Positions 32,837-42,768 are shown, counted from the stretch's first letter. The stretch is DNA of 64,000 nt from Pseudomonas putida NBRC 14164 (GCF_000412675.1 NC_021505.1:3156501-3220500), one strand, 5' to 3'. Notes: generated by a model from the sequence alone, not told the origin. Numbers and translations: made by a program.

Positions 32837-33783
32837 ACCGCTACCTGATCGGCCGCATCGGCCAGGCGCTGCTAGTGTTGTGGGGCGCCTACACCATCAC
32901 CTACTTCATCCTCTATCTGCTGCCCGGTGACACCCTGGCGATCATGCTCAGTGCATCGGGCATGGAAGCCGATGGCCTGTCGGCCGAGGACCTGGCCAAA
33001 GCCCGTGCCTACTACGGGCTGGACAAGGGTATCTTCGAGCAGTACTTCGACCTGCTGTGGCGGGCCCTGCACGGCGACCTGGGCCAGTCGTTGTCGCTGA
33101 ACCGGCCGGTGACCGCGCTGCTGGCCGAGCGCCTGCCGCAAACCCTGGCCCTGGCCGGCTTTGCCATCGCGCTGTCGGTGCTTGGCGGCATCGGCCTGGC
33201 CTACCTCACCGCCTACCTGCAATGGCAGCCGCTGAAAGTGGCGCTGTCACGCTTGCCGTCACTGGGCTTTTCCGTACCGGTGTTCTGGATGGGGCTGCTG
33301 CTGATCCAGGTGTTCGCCTTCGGCCTGGGCTGGTTCCCGGCCACCGGCAACCAGGGCTTTGCCAGCCTGGTGCTGCCGGCCGTGACCCTGGCCATCCCCA
33401 GTGCTGCGGTGTACGCCCAGGTATTGCAGCGCGGCTTCCAAAGCGTATGGCAGGAGCCGTACATCGCCACCGCATTCGCCAAGGGACTGAGCCGTGCGCA
33501 GGTACAGGCGCGGCACGGCCTGCGCAATGCGGCCCTGCCGATCCTTACCCTGGTCGGGTTACAGGTGGGTAACACGGTGTCCGGGGCAGTACTGGTCGAG
33601 ACCATATTTTCGCGCAATGGCGTCGGCCGGTTGGCCCAGGAAGCCGTGCTGCGCCAGGACATCCCGGTAGTGCTGGCGATTGTCGCGGTGTCAGCAGCGG
33701 CCTTCGTGCTGGTGAACCTGATCGTCGACCTGCTGTACCCGTACCTTGACCCCCGCATCGCCCACGCCACGAAGGTGACCTGA
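32833..33783 (+). CDS. ABC transporter permease (DppB/NikB type)
   Basis: The 316-residue membrane protein starts within the previous stop (ATGA). Six transmembrane segments are visible, the first at residues 9-31. The inner-membrane coupling region EPYIATAFAKGLSRAQVQAR-HGLRNA is the EAA-type loop that contacts the ATPase. It pairs with the next gene to form the channel. Confidence 0.9.
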   Translation: MNRYLIGRIGQALLVLWGAYTITYFILYLLPGDTLAIMLSASGMEADGLSAEDLAKARAYYGLDKGIFEQYFDLLWRALHGDLGQSLSLNRPVTALLAERLPQTLALAGFAIALSVLGGIGLAYLTAYLQWQPLKVALSRLPSLGFSVPVFWMGLLLIQVFAFGLGWFPATGNQGFASLVLPAVTLAIPSAAVYAQVLQRGFQSVWQEPYIATAFAKGLSRAQVQARHGLRNAALPILTLVGLQVGNTVSGAVLVETIFSRNGVGRLAQEAVLRQDIPVVLAIVAVSAAAFVLVNLIVDLLYPYLDPRIAHATKVT

Positions 33784-33785
33784 CC

Positions 33786-34676
33786 ATGACCGCCGATACT
33801 CACCCCCTGCGTGCCGCCGCCCCCCCAGCCACCTGGAAGCGCCGCACACGCCTGCAGCGCCTGGGCCAGGCACTCGTCCCTTTGCTGGCGCGCCCGGGCT
33901 TCAGCCTGGCGCTGCTGGTGGTGCTGTTCGCCCTGCTGGCGGCTCTCGCGCCGCACTGGCTGACCAGCTTCGACCCTTACTCCACGTCCCCCGTCGACAA
34001 GCTGCGCGCCCCTGGCGCCGTCCACTGGTTCGGCACCGACGAGCTTGGCCGCGACCTGTACACCCGCGTGGTCTATGGCGCCAGCCTGTCGGTGCAGGCC
34101 GCACTGCTGGCGGTTGGCATTGCCCTGGCAGGCGGGTTGAGCCTGGGCGTACTCGCCGGGTTCGCCGGCGGGCGCCTGGATGCCGCCCTCATGCGCCTGG
34201 TCGATGTGCTGCTGGCCCTGCCCGGCCTGCTGCTGGCCCTGGCCATTGTCACCGCCATCGGTTTTGGCACGGTGCCGGTGGCGATCGCCGTGGGCGTCGG
34301 CATCATCCCCGGCTTTGCCCGCACCACCCGCGGCGAAGTGCTGCGGGTCAAGACCTTGCCCTATGTCGAGGCCGCACGCCTGGGTGGCGCCAGCTGGCGC
34401 CGCACCTTGCTGCGGCATGTGCTGCCCAATGCCTGGGCGCCGGTGGCCGTGCTGGCCACGCTGGACTTCGGCGCCGCCATCCTGGCTACGGCCGGCCTGA
34501 GTTTCCTCGGTTTTGGCGCAGCACCGCCAGCGGCCGAATGGGGCACCTTGATTGCCAACGGCCGGCACTTCCTGATCACCGCTCCCTGGGTGTCGCTGCT
34601 GCCCGGCCTGTTCGTGGTCGCCGTGGTATTCAGCCTCAACCACCTTGCCCGCACCTTCGAGGAGCACCCACGATGA
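33786..34676 (+). CDS. ABC transporter permease (DppC/NikC type)
   Basis: The 296-residue protein has an N-terminal cytoplasmic stretch, a first membrane helix near residues 38-60, the periplasmic segment HWFGTDELGRDLYTRVVYGA typical of DppC, and five further helices. The coupling loop reads VLRVKTLPYVEAARLGGAS. It begins two bases after the previous stop, and its own stop overlaps the ATPase start. Confidence 0.9.
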   Translation: MTADTHPLRAAAPPATWKRRTRLQRLGQALVPLLARPGFSLALLVVLFALLAALAPHWLTSFDPYSTSPVDKLRAPGAVHWFGTDELGRDLYTRVVYGASLSVQAALLAVGIALAGGLSLGVLAGFAGGRLDAALMRLVDVLLALPGLLLALAIVTAIGFGTVPVAIAVGVGIIPGFARTTRGEVLRVKTLPYVEAARLGGASWRRTLLRHVLPNAWAPVAVLATLDFGAAILATAGLSFLGFGAAPPAAEWGTLIANGRHFLITAPWVSLLPGLFVVAVVFSLNHLARTFEEHPR

Positions 34677-36295
34677 ACGACCAGCCATTGCTTGTGGTAC
34701 GCGACCTCAGCATCAGCTATCAGGCCTCCGGCCAGGCTACGCAGGCCGTCAAGCACCTTGCCTTCAGCCTGGCCCAGGGCGAGACCGTGGCCATTGTCGG
34801 CGAGTCAGGCTCGGGGAAGTCGACCTTGGCCAACGCCCTGCTCGGCCTGCTACCGGGCACGGCGCGCATCGACAGTGGCCAACTGTGGGTCGACGGGCTG
34901 GATGTAGTGCGCGCCAGCGAACGGCAGAAACGCCAGCTGCGTGGGCGTACCGTCGGCCTGGTGCCGCAAGACCCGATGGTCAGCCTCAACCCCACCCTGC
35001 GCATTGGCCAGCAGATCGGCGAGGCGCTAGTGCTGGCCCAAGGCGGCCGCTCGCGCAGCGTCGATGCCGATGTGCTGGAGTTACTAGCCCAGGTTGGCCT
35101 CGACAACCCGGCGGTGCGCGCCCGCCAGTACCCGCACGAACTCTCTGGCGGTATGCGCCAGCGGGTGCTGATCGCCATCGCCCTGGCCGGTAACCCACGG
35201 CTGATCATCGCCGACGAACCCACCAGCGCGCTGGACGTGACCGTGCAACGCAAGATCCTCGATCACTTGCAGCGGCTGGTGGCCGAGCGTGGCATCTCGT
35301 TGCTGATCATCACCCACGACCTGGGCATGGCCACCGACCGCGCCGACCGCCTGCTGGTGATGAAACAGGGCGAACTGGTGGAGCAAGGCCCACCCGCGCA
35401 GATCGTGCAGGCACCGCAGCACCCGTACACCCGCGCCCTGCTCAATGCCGCACCGGCATTCAGCGCTCGTCGCCAGCCCCGCCAACTGGCGCCGGGCTCA
35501 AAGCCGATCCTGAGCCTGCAGGGTGTTGGCAAAACGTTCGAATTGCCCAAGGTCAAAGGGCAGGACAAAAGCTTTGTCGCGCTGCAGGGCCTGGACTTGC
35601 AGGTTCACCCGGGGCAAACGCTGGCCATCGTCGGTGAATCCGGTTCGGGCAAGAGCACCGCCCTGCGCATTGCCCTGGGCCTGGAAACGCCCAGCCAAGG
35701 CCACGTGCTGTTCGACCAGCAGGATGTCACGGGCCACGGCTGGCGCCAGTTCCGCCCCTTGCGCCGACGCATGCAACTGGTGCAGCAAAACCCCTTCGCT
35801 GCCCTCGACCCGCGTTTCACGGTGTTCGACAGCATCGTCGAGCCGCTGGTGTCGTTTGGCCTGCTCAAAGGTGCGGCCCTGGAGCAACGCGCGCGTCAAC
35901 TGATCGAACGCGTGCACCTGCCTTTGCATTACCTGGACCGCCTGCCCCGCGAACTGTCCGGCGGCCAGCGCCAGCGCGTGGCGATTGCCCGGGCGCTGGC
36001 GCTACAGCCAGAACTGTTGCTGCTCGACGAGCCCGTCAGTGCCCTGGATGTGTCGGTGCAGGCGCAGATTCTGGCACTGCTGGATGAGCTGCAACGAGAG
36101 TTGGGCATGGCTTATGTGCTGGTATCGCATGACCTGGCGGTGGTAGCGAGCATGGCCGACCAGGTGCTGGTATTGCGCAAGGGTCAAGTGGTGGAACACG
36201 GGGCGGTGGAGCAGGTTTTCGAGCGGCCGGCGAGCGAGTATACGCGGGAGTTGATTGCTGCCATTCCTGGGCGCCCAGCCTCTGCTGCGGCTTGA
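34673..36295 (+). CDS. Fused double ABC ATPase (DppD-DppF type)
   Basis: The 540-residue protein contains two complete ATPase domains. The first has Walker [10 protein letters not shown] near residue 43, signature LSGGMRQRV and Walker B LIIADEP; the second repeats GESGSGKST near residue 322, with LSGGQRQRV and LLLLDEP. Each half is followed by its H-loop (THDL, SHDL). The short oligopeptide-transporter tail HPYTRALL occurs after the first domain and EYTRELI after the second. One fused protein therefore replaces the usual two ATPases. It closes the transporter run. Confidence 0.92.
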   Translation: MNDQPLLVVRDLSISYQASGQATQAVKHLAFSLAQGETVAIVGESGSGKSTLANALLGLLPGTARIDSGQLWVDGLDVVRASERQKRQLRGRTVGLVPQDPMVSLNPTLRIGQQIGEALVLAQGGRSRSVDADVLELLAQVGLDNPAVRARQYPHELSGGMRQRVLIAIALAGNPRLIIADEPTSALDVTVQRKILDHLQRLVAERGISLLIITHDLGMATDRADRLLVMKQGELVEQGPPAQIVQAPQHPYTRALLNAAPAFSARRQPRQLAPGSKPILSLQGVGKTFELPKVKGQDKSFVALQGLDLQVHPGQTLAIVGESGSGKSTALRIALGLETPSQGHVLFDQQDVTGHGWRQFRPLRRRMQLVQQNPFAALDPRFTVFDSIVEPLVSFGLLKGAALEQRARQLIERVHLPLHYLDRLPRELSGGQRQRVAIARALALQPELLLLDEPVSALDVSVQAQILALLDELQRELGMAYVLVSHDLAVVASMADQVLVLRKGQVVEHGAVEQVFERPASEYTRELIAAIPGRPASAAA

Positions 36296-36383
36296 GTTCT
36301 AGCGCCCCACAGCCTGATATTTTTGCCAGTTGCAAGGCTGTGGGCATCCCATCAAGCTAGATTGAAATCAGGAGGCTCTATTC

Positions 36384-37316
36384 ATGTTTATATTTTATCA
36401 GTCTGGCAAACCCACTGCCTTGGTTCAATCTTCCAGAACTACTCGAATATTCAATCAAAGCCGACAGGCGCTCGCCATCCAATACAGATCACACTCCTCT
36501 ATTAGTATAATTGCCTCAGACAAAATGCAATCCTCCGTCGTGGAGGCTCGCGGCCACGTCCTGCACTCACTGTCTTACACCCCTTTTGGCTTCAACCAAG
36601 CGACCGGGGAACTGCCTGTAGGCTTTAACGGCGAGCACTGCGACGCTGTGACAGGCATGTACGGTTTGGGCGCAGGATACCGTTGGCTTTCAACAAAATG
36701 TATGCGTTTTTCGAGCCCTGACAACCTCAGCCCTTTTGCTAAAGGGGGCATCAATGCCTACACCTATGTTCGCAACGACCCGGTTAATCTGCTCGATCTA
36801 GACGGTCACGCGCCGTCGGCTCCGATACTCCATGGAACCAAGATGCGTCGGTTCCAATACGGTTTCAGAAAAATTCAAGCATTCGATGAAAATTTTGGGG
36901 TCTATGAATCCAAACCTGGTCTTTTTAAAAAGCCCAAGCTATTGATATACACTCATGGCAACGAGAATAAAATACTAATCGACGACGTCGCCATGGGCCC
37001 ATTTGAATTCGCCACATGGCTAACGAGCAAAAATATAAATCTTCAGAAATACAGGAAAGTCATTTTTGCCACTTGCCTAGGAGGCTACGGCGAATCGTTT
37101 GGGCAAAAATTCTCAAATCAGAACAATGTCAAGGTCAGCGCTATTCCCGGCATCGGCGACGCAACGATGGTAAACGGCGTAGAACCTGGCACCTTCAGTT
37201 TCGGGCTTTTATCCGAACCTTATGAAGGCATTGCGGAGACAACACCACAACGCCCACGGGCTTACTCATTCGTAGAATTCACACCACAAGACGCTAAAAA
37301 ATTTCGAAGCGCATGA
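36384..37316 (+). CDS. Orphan RHS-core protein with clan-CD-like cysteine peptidase tip
   Basis: The 310-residue protein follows AGGAGG (36370-36375). Residues 60-145 are the end of an RHS core, with SYTPFGFNQATGELPVGFNG, GMYGLGAGYRWL, MRFSSPDNLSPF and AYTYVRNDPVNLLDLDGH. The rest of an RHS shell is absent. The C-terminal 165 residues are AT-rich at DNA level and unlike the flanking genes. They contain KLLIYTHGN near residue 190 and KVIFATCLGG near 230, a His/Cys arrangement like that of clan CD (caspase, clostripain, CPD) peptidases. Such orphan tips are common in Pseudomonas and are probably displaced or stand-alone toxins. No immunity gene is visible behind it. Confidence 0.75.
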   Translation: MFIFYQSGKPTALVQSSRTTRIFNQSRQALAIQYRSHSSISIIASDKMQSSVVEARGHVLHSLSYTPFGFNQATGELPVGFNGEHCDAVTGMYGLGAGYRWLSTKCMRFSSPDNLSPFAKGGINAYTYVRNDPVNLLDLDGHAPSAPILHGTKMRRFQYGFRKIQAFDENFGVYESKPGLFKKPKLLIYTHGNENKILIDDVAMGPFEFATWLTSKNINLQKYRKVIFATCLGGYGESFGQKFSNQNNVKVSAIPGIGDATMVNGVEPGTFSFGLLSEPYEGIAETTPQRPRAYSFVEFTPQDAKKFRSA

Positions 37317-37649
37317 TTGAAGAGAGCATTAAGAACGCCCCCAATGAACGGGGTTATTCCATAGCATTTGACGCAACCTAAAATGCATATTATGCATCAT
37401 CGCATTGATTTTAATACCATTAAATAATATTAGCATAGAACCACAAAGCCTTTCACAACCCCGCCCCACACCCGCTAAGGTCACTCCAGACCGACCCCTT
37501 TCCTGGCGGAGGCCGTCCACCACGACCACCCCAGGAGCCTTGCACGCATGCCACCTCTCTCACCCGCACCCCTGCTTCATCTTCGCCCACGGGCCAGGTG
37601 ACGCATGGCTGTCCCCATTCCCTTTGCAACACAACCCACAGGTACTCCG
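37317..37649. other. Intergenic region behind the RHS tip
   Basis: This 333-base gap holds no convincing gene. An AT-rich stretch at 37375-37445 contains GCATATTATGC at 37384-37394 and could hold the promoter of the following monooxygenase genes. The short frames at 37405-37653 and 37329-37529 lack ribosome sites and protein-like composition. Confidence 0.5.
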
Positions 37650-38984
37650 ATGAGCAAACGACAGATCCGCCTGGGCGCCATGATCCATGGCGTCGGCCAC
37701 GGCTGGGGCGAATGGCGCCACCCAGAGGCGTTGGCCGATGCCAGTGTCAATTTCGGCTTCTACAAACAGCAGGCCAAGCTGGCCGAGGCGGCAAAGTTCG
37801 ACTTCGCCTTCATCGCCGACAGCCTGCACATCCACGCCCGTTCCAGCCCCCACTACCTCAACCGTTTCGAGCCGCTGACCATCCTTTCGGCGCTGGCTGC
37901 GGTTACCGAGCACATCGGCCTGGTGGCCACGGTCACGGTCAGCTACACCGAGCCGTTCCAGGTGGCACGCCAATTTGCCTCGCTGGACCTGATCAGCGGC
38001 GGGCGTGCTGGCTGGAACGTGGTGACCTCCTGGCTTTCCGGCACCGCCGACAACTTCGGCAAGGCTGAACACCCGCCGCATGCCGTGCGTTACCGGATTG
38101 CCCGTGAGCATGTGGATGTGGTCAAGGGGCTGTGGGACTCGTGGGAAGACGACGCCTTTACCCGCGACAAGCAAAGTGGGCAGTTCTTCGACCCGGCCAA
38201 ACTGCACACCCTCGGCCACCAGGGCGAGTACTTCAAGGTCAAGGGCCCACTGAACATCCAGCGTTCGCCCCAAGGGCAGCCCCTGATCTTCCAGGCTGGC
38301 GTGTCGGAAGACGGTCGCAACTTCGCGGCGCAAAACGCCGACGCCATTTTTGTCAGCCCGGAATCGTTCGACGACGCTCACGCCTATTACCAGGACCTCA
38401 AGCAGCGTGCCACGCGCCATGGCCGCGACCCCGACGCACTATTCATCCTGCCCGGCATCCGCCCCATCGTCGGCCGCAACGCCAAGGAGGTCGAGCAGCG
38501 CTACCAGCAGGCCGTCAACCTGGTGAGCATCGAGGATGCCCTGGTAGCCCTGGGTCGCCCCTTCAACGACTACGACTTCAGCCAGCATGACCTGGACGCG
38601 CCCTTCCCCGACCTGGGCACCCTGGGCAACGACAGCCACAAGGGCACCTCGGACCAGCTCAAGCAACTGGCCCGTGATGAAGGCCTGAGCCTGCGCGAAC
38701 TGGCACTGCGCTTCTCGCGCCCACGCAGAGACTTCGTCGGCACCCCGGAGCAGGTTGCCGATGCCTTGCAGCACTGGTTCGAAAACGACGCTGCCGACGG
38801 TTTCATCATCAACTCGTTGCTACCCGACGGCCTGCAGTACTTCACCGAACACGTGGTACCGCTGCTGCAAGCCCGTGCCCTGGTGCGCAGTGAGTACACC
38901 GGTAAAACCCTGCGCGACAATTTCGGCCTCAGCGTGCCGGAAAACCGCAACACCCTGCGCCGCAGCCAGGCAGCGGTTGCCTGA
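37650..38984 (+). CDS. LLM-class flavin-dependent monooxygenase (NtaA/SnaA/DszA type)
   Basis: The 444-residue protein starts MSKRQIRLGAMIHGVGHGWG; an in-frame ATG at 37605 would add 15 residues with no family match. It shares with the gene at 21911-23245 the motifs GGRAGWNVVTS, KVKGPLNIQRSPQGQPLIFQAG and HVVPLLQARALVR-EYTG-TLR. It should use reduced FMN and oxygen on a sulfur- or nitrogen-containing substrate. Directly downstream, after 27 bases, is a second monooxygenase of another branch, so the two may act in sequence. Confidence 0.9.
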   Translation: MSKRQIRLGAMIHGVGHGWGEWRHPEALADASVNFGFYKQQAKLAEAAKFDFAFIADSLHIHARSSPHYLNRFEPLTILSALAAVTEHIGLVATVTVSYTEPFQVARQFASLDLISGGRAGWNVVTSWLSGTADNFGKAEHPPHAVRYRIAREHVDVVKGLWDSWEDDAFTRDKQSGQFFDPAKLHTLGHQGEYFKVKGPLNIQRSPQGQPLIFQAGVSEDGRNFAAQNADAIFVSPESFDDAHAYYQDLKQRATRHGRDPDALFILPGIRPIVGRNAKEVEQRYQQAVNLVSIEDALVALGRPFNDYDFSQHDLDAPFPDLGTLGNDSHKGTSDQLKQLARDEGLSLRELALRFSRPRRDFVGTPEQVADALQHWFENDAADGFIINSLLPDGLQYFTEHVVPLLQARALVRSEYTGKTLRDNFGLSVPENRNTLRRSQAAVA

Positions 38985-39011
38985 GCCTACCCAGACAAGG
39001 AGTTTTGTTCC

Positions 39012-40112
39012 ATGAGCCTCGAATTCATCGGCCTCATCGGCCCGCAGGAAAGCAGCGAATCCCAGGCGCCACGTGGCCCGCTGGTTGATCTTGAGTTCAT
39101 CAAGGCCTTCTCCCAGGCCCAGGAATATGGCGGCTTCGACAAGGCATTGCTGGCAGTCAACACCAGTGCGCCGGATTCGATGATCCTGGCCAGCTACGTG
39201 GCAGCGCTTACCGAGCGTATCGGCCTGCTGGTCGCCCACCGCCCGGGCTTCCAGGCGCCAACTTTCGCTGCCCGCCAGTTCGCCACCCTTGACCAATTGA
39301 GCGGGGGCCGGGCATCGATCAACGTCATCACCGGCGGCGATAGCGGCGACCTGCAGCGCGATGGCGACTTCCTCGACAAGGATGCCCGTTATGCCCGCAC
39401 CGATGAGTACCTGCAGGTACTGCGCAACACCTGGACCCGCCAGGAGCCGTTCGACCACCTGGGCACTCACTACCGCGTTGAAGACAACCTGACCTTGGTC
39501 AAACCGGTGCAGCATTTGCCCATCTACTTCTCCGGTGCGTCAGACGCCGCGGTTGAAGTGGCCGCCAAGCACGCCGACGTCTACATGATGTGGGGCGAAC
39601 CGCTGGATCAGGTACGCGAGCGCATCGCCAAGGTGCGCAAGGCTGCCGCCCGCTACGGGCGCGAGAAGCACATCCGCTTCAGCTTGTCGTTGCGACCGAT
39701 CCTGGGCGGCACCGAGGCCGAAGCCTGGGCCCGCGCCGAGCGTATTCTGGCCGATGCCCAGGAACGCATCGGCATCCGTCAGGGCAACCGCCGCGAGAAA
39801 AACTTCGGCAAGAGCAACACCGGCTCCGAACGCCTGGTGCAACTGGCCAGCCAGCGCAAGGTGCATGACACCCGGCTGTGGACCGAGATTGCTGCGTTGG
39901 GCGGCGGTGCCGGTAACTCCACCTCGCTGGTAGGCACTGCAGACCAGGTGGCCGAGGCCGCATTGGCCTACTACGAACTGGGGGTGACCACCTTCCTGTT
40001 CCGCGGCTTTGACCAGCTGCGCGATGCGGTGGAATACGGGCAGGACCTCATTCCCCGTATTCGGGCGTTGGTAGAACAGCATGAGGCTGGACGCAGCACC
40101 CGCACAGCCTAG
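39012..40112 (+). CDS. LLM-class monooxygenase, alkanesulfonate monooxygenase-like (SsuD/MsuD)
   Basis: The 366-residue protein follows AAGGAG and has the SsuD-like pattern: GFDKALLAVNTSAPDSMILASYVAALTERIGLLVAHRPGF in separate conserved blocks, ASINVITGGDSGDLQRDGDF, and YMMWGEPLDQVRERI. SsuD-type enzymes cleave alkanesulfonates to aldehyde and sulfite using reduced FMN. The usual SsuE reductase is not next to it. Together with the preceding monooxygenase and the TonB receptor behind it, it looks like part of one sulfur-acquisition unit. Confidence 0.88.
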   Translation: MSLEFIGLIGPQESSESQAPRGPLVDLEFIKAFSQAQEYGGFDKALLAVNTSAPDSMILASYVAALTERIGLLVAHRPGFQAPTFAARQFATLDQLSGGRASINVITGGDSGDLQRDGDFLDKDARYARTDEYLQVLRNTWTRQEPFDHLGTHYRVEDNLTLVKPVQHLPIYFSGASDAAVEVAAKHADVYMMWGEPLDQVRERIAKVRKAAARYGREKHIRFSLSLRPILGGTEAEAWARAERILADAQERIGIRQGNRREKNFGKSNTGSERLVQLASQRKVHDTRLWTEIAALGGGAGNSTSLVGTADQVAEAALAYYELGVTTFLFRGFDQLRDAVEYGQDLIPRIRALVEQHEAGRSTRTA

Positions 40113-40131
40113 ATCTCCATTCGCTTCACCA

Positions 40132-40176
40132 GCCTCTTCGCGGCGGTTCGACGCCTCGACATGCCCGCGAAGAGGC
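40132..40176. repeat. REP-like inverted repeat
   Basis: GCCTCTTCGCGG at 40132-40143 faces CCGCGAAGAGGC at 40165-40176 in the 155-base gap before the TonB receptor. It may also weaken read-through from the monooxygenase genes. No T run follows. Confidence 0.7.
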
Positions 40177-40267
40177 CGGTGCAGGCAAACACTTCCCCAA
40201 CACCCTACGCCAGCCTTATCAGGACCTGGCGCCTATTCGCCTGCGTGCTCCACCGTACTCCGAGGAC

Positions 40268-42745
40268 ATGATGTCTAGAACACCGCTTTTCGCCCTGCCC
40301 CTGGCCTGCCTGCTCACCCCCTTCGCCAATGCCGCCCCAACTACCGAAGACCCGCGCCTGGACACCGTCACGGTGATCTCCACCGGCCTGCGAGGCAACC
40401 AGCGCACCGTCGCCGACAGCCCGGCCCCCATCGACGTGATCAGCAGCGAGCAGCTATTGCGTACCGGCCGCGCCGAGTTGTCCGAGGCCATCTCCAAACT
40501 ACTGCCCTCGTTCAACTTCGGCACCAACATTGCCGGCTTCCAATCCGGCGTGCGGCCACTGAGCAACCGCAGCCTGGGCCCGGCCTACACCCTGGTGCTG
40601 GTCAATGGAAAACGCCGCCACAACAGCGCCGTGCCGGCCAGCGGCTCGACCGACAACAGCGGTGCCAACGCCGTTGATATCGACATGATCCCGGTCAGCG
40701 CGGTGTCGCACATCGAGGTTCTGAAAGACAGCGCCGCCGCCCAGTACGGTTCGGATGCGGTGGCCGGAGTGATCAACATCATCCTCAAGAGCGCCAGCAG
40801 CGGCGGCCACTACGAAAGCAGTTACGGCCAGCTGTACAGCGGCCAGGGCGAAACCATCAAGCTGGCGGGCGACCAGGGCTTCAGCCTGGGTGACGGCGGT
40901 TTCCTGCACCTGTCGGGCGAGGCACGCAAGCGCGGCACCGCCAACTGGATCGACAAGGCCGCCCCCGATTACCGCGCCTACTTCGAAGACGACCGCCAGG
41001 CCGCCTGGGACCACCGGGCGGTGAAGAACGGCGACCCTGACCTGCGCGCCTTCAACCTCGGTTACAACGCCGAGTTGCCCATCAGCGACGATTTGAAGCT
41101 GTATTCATTCGCCACTTATGCCGAGCGCAAGCTGGAGGCTTTCAACAACTACCGCCTGCCCAACAGCAACGCCTCGATCCCGGAGTTGTTCCCCGACGGG
41201 TATTTCCCGCTCAACAACATCAAGGACACCGACTACCAGTGGCTGCTCGGCGCACGTGGCGCCGCCGGTGCCTGGGACTGGGACCTGTCCACCACCTACG
41301 GGCGCAACAAGAACCAGCAGTCCAGCGACCTGACCATCAACCCCACCTACGGCCCGGCCTCGCCAACCTCGTTCGATGACCTGGCAACCTTGCGGTTTGA
41401 CCAGTGGGTGAACAACCTGGACCTCACCCGCGCCTTCGACGGCCTGTTCGGCCTGGCGGTACCGACCCGCGTCTCGGCCGGCCTGGAGCACCGCTGGGAG
41501 CGCTTCCAGACCTTTGCCGGCGACCCCATCGCCTACAGCGTCGGGCCCTACACCTACCCGGCTACCCTGGCAGACGGGCGCCCCAACCCGCTCTATGCGC
41601 TGGCCAACGGCCAGACCGCCGTGGGCGCCCAGGCTGCGCTGACCATTCGCCCGGAAGACGAGGCCGATGTGAAGCGCAACAACTATGCCGCCTACATCGA
41701 CCTCGGCCTGGACCTGACGCCGCGCTGGTACCTGGGCGCCGCCGCGCGCGTCGAGCACTACGACGACGACTCGGGCAACACCGCCAGCTTCAAGCTCAAT
41801 TCACGCTATGAACTGAGCGAAACCGTGGCGGTACGCGGCACTCTGGGCAGCGGCTTCCGCGCCCCGTCGCTGACCCAGAGCGGCTACACCGTCAGCGACA
41901 ACCGCACCGCGCTGGACGCCGACGGCAACGTAGTGCCGGCCTTGCGCCGCACCGTGGCGCCCGGCAGTGCCGCCGCGCTGGCATTCGGCGGCGACAAGCT
42001 CGACCCGGAGAAATCGCGCAACGCCGGCCTTGGCCTGACCTGGCAACCGGCGCACCGCACCAGCGTTACCCTGGACACTTACCTGATCGACATTGACGAC
42101 CGCATCCTGCTCACCGAAAACCTCTACGACCGGCAGAACGGTGCCGGTGCCATTGGCGACATCCTCGAATCGCTGGGCCTGGCACGCACAACCTGGATCA
42201 ACTACTACACCAACGCCTTCGACACCCGCACCCGCGGCCTCGACCTGGTGGGCGACCACACCAGCGAGTTCGGTGCCTGGGGCGATGTGCGCTGGACCTT
42301 GGGCTTCAACTGGAACAAGACGACCGTACGCGGCACCCGGGGTACGCCCGCAGCGCTGGCCGCCGCCGGTATCGACGTGGTCGGCCATGGCCGCGAGGGC
42401 GACCTGGTGGCAGCCTCGCCGAGAACCAAATGGGTACTGGGCAGCCAGTGGTTGCTGGGCAGCTTCACCGGCACCTTGCAGACCACCCGCTACGGCAAGG
42501 TCGAAACCTGGCAGCAGAACCAGGCCCAGGACCGCACCTTCGGCGCCAAGTGGATCACCGACCTGGACCTGTCCTACCTGCTGTTCGACAGCCTGACCGT
42601 CAGTGTGGGTGGCACCAACATCTTCAATGTGCGACCCGACAAGAACGGCGTGTACAACGCCAACGGCAACCAGGCGGCGTACGGCAACCCACCGTTCCAC
42701 CCAGGTGGCGGCTATTGGTACACCAAGCTGGCCTATGACTTCTGA
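40268..42745 (+). CDS. TonB-dependent outer-membrane receptor
   Basis: The 825-residue receptor has a signal peptide ending TPFANA, the TonB box region DTVTVISTG, the plug motif LVLVNGKRRH and HIEVLKDSAAAQYGSDAVAG, and a barrel ending in YWYTKLAYDF. It is longer than the first receptor in this window and belongs to another branch. It follows the alkanesulfonate monooxygenase on the same strand after 155 bases. It might import the substrate of the preceding enzymes; it is upstream of, and not under, the B12 riboswitch. Confidence 0.9.
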   Translation: MMSRTPLFALPLACLLTPFANAAPTTEDPRLDTVTVISTGLRGNQRTVADSPAPIDVISSEQLLRTGRAELSEAISKLLPSFNFGTNIAGFQSGVRPLSNRSLGPAYTLVLVNGKRRHNSAVPASGSTDNSGANAVDIDMIPVSAVSHIEVLKDSAAAQYGSDAVAGVINIILKSASSGGHYESSYGQLYSGQGETIKLAGDQGFSLGDGGFLHLSGEARKRGTANWIDKAAPDYRAYFEDDRQAAWDHRAVKNGDPDLRAFNLGYNAELPISDDLKLYSFATYAERKLEAFNNYRLPNSNASIPELFPDGYFPLNNIKDTDYQWLLGARGAAGAWDWDLSTTYGRNKNQQSSDLTINPTYGPASPTSFDDLATLRFDQWVNNLDLTRAFDGLFGLAVPTRVSAGLEHRWERFQTFAGDPIAYSVGPYTYPATLADGRPNPLYALANGQTAVGAQAALTIRPEDEADVKRNNYAAYIDLGLDLTPRWYLGAAARVEHYDDDSGNTASFKLNSRYELSETVAVRGTLGSGFRAPSLTQSGYTVSDNRTALDADGNVVPALRRTVAPGSAAALAFGGDKLDPEKSRNAGLGLTWQPAHRTSVTLDTYLIDIDDRILLTENLYDRQNGAGAIGDILESLGLARTTWINYYTNAFDTRTRGLDLVGDHTSEFGAWGDVRWTLGFNWNKTTVRGTRGTPAALAAAGIDVVGHGREGDLVAASPRTKWVLGSQWLLGSFTGTLQTTRYGKVETWQQNQAQDRTFGAKWITDLDLSYLLFDSLTVSVGGTNIFNVRPDKNGVYNANGNQAAYGNPPFHPGGGYWYTKLAYDF

Positions 42746-42768
42746 AGCATCTGCACATTTGCTCCTGG

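Noticed and set aside
37405..37653. Possible immunity gene (82 residues) behind the RHS tip
   Set aside because: It has no ribosome site, a His/Pro/Ser-rich random-looking composition, and it overlaps the start of the following monooxygenase in another frame.
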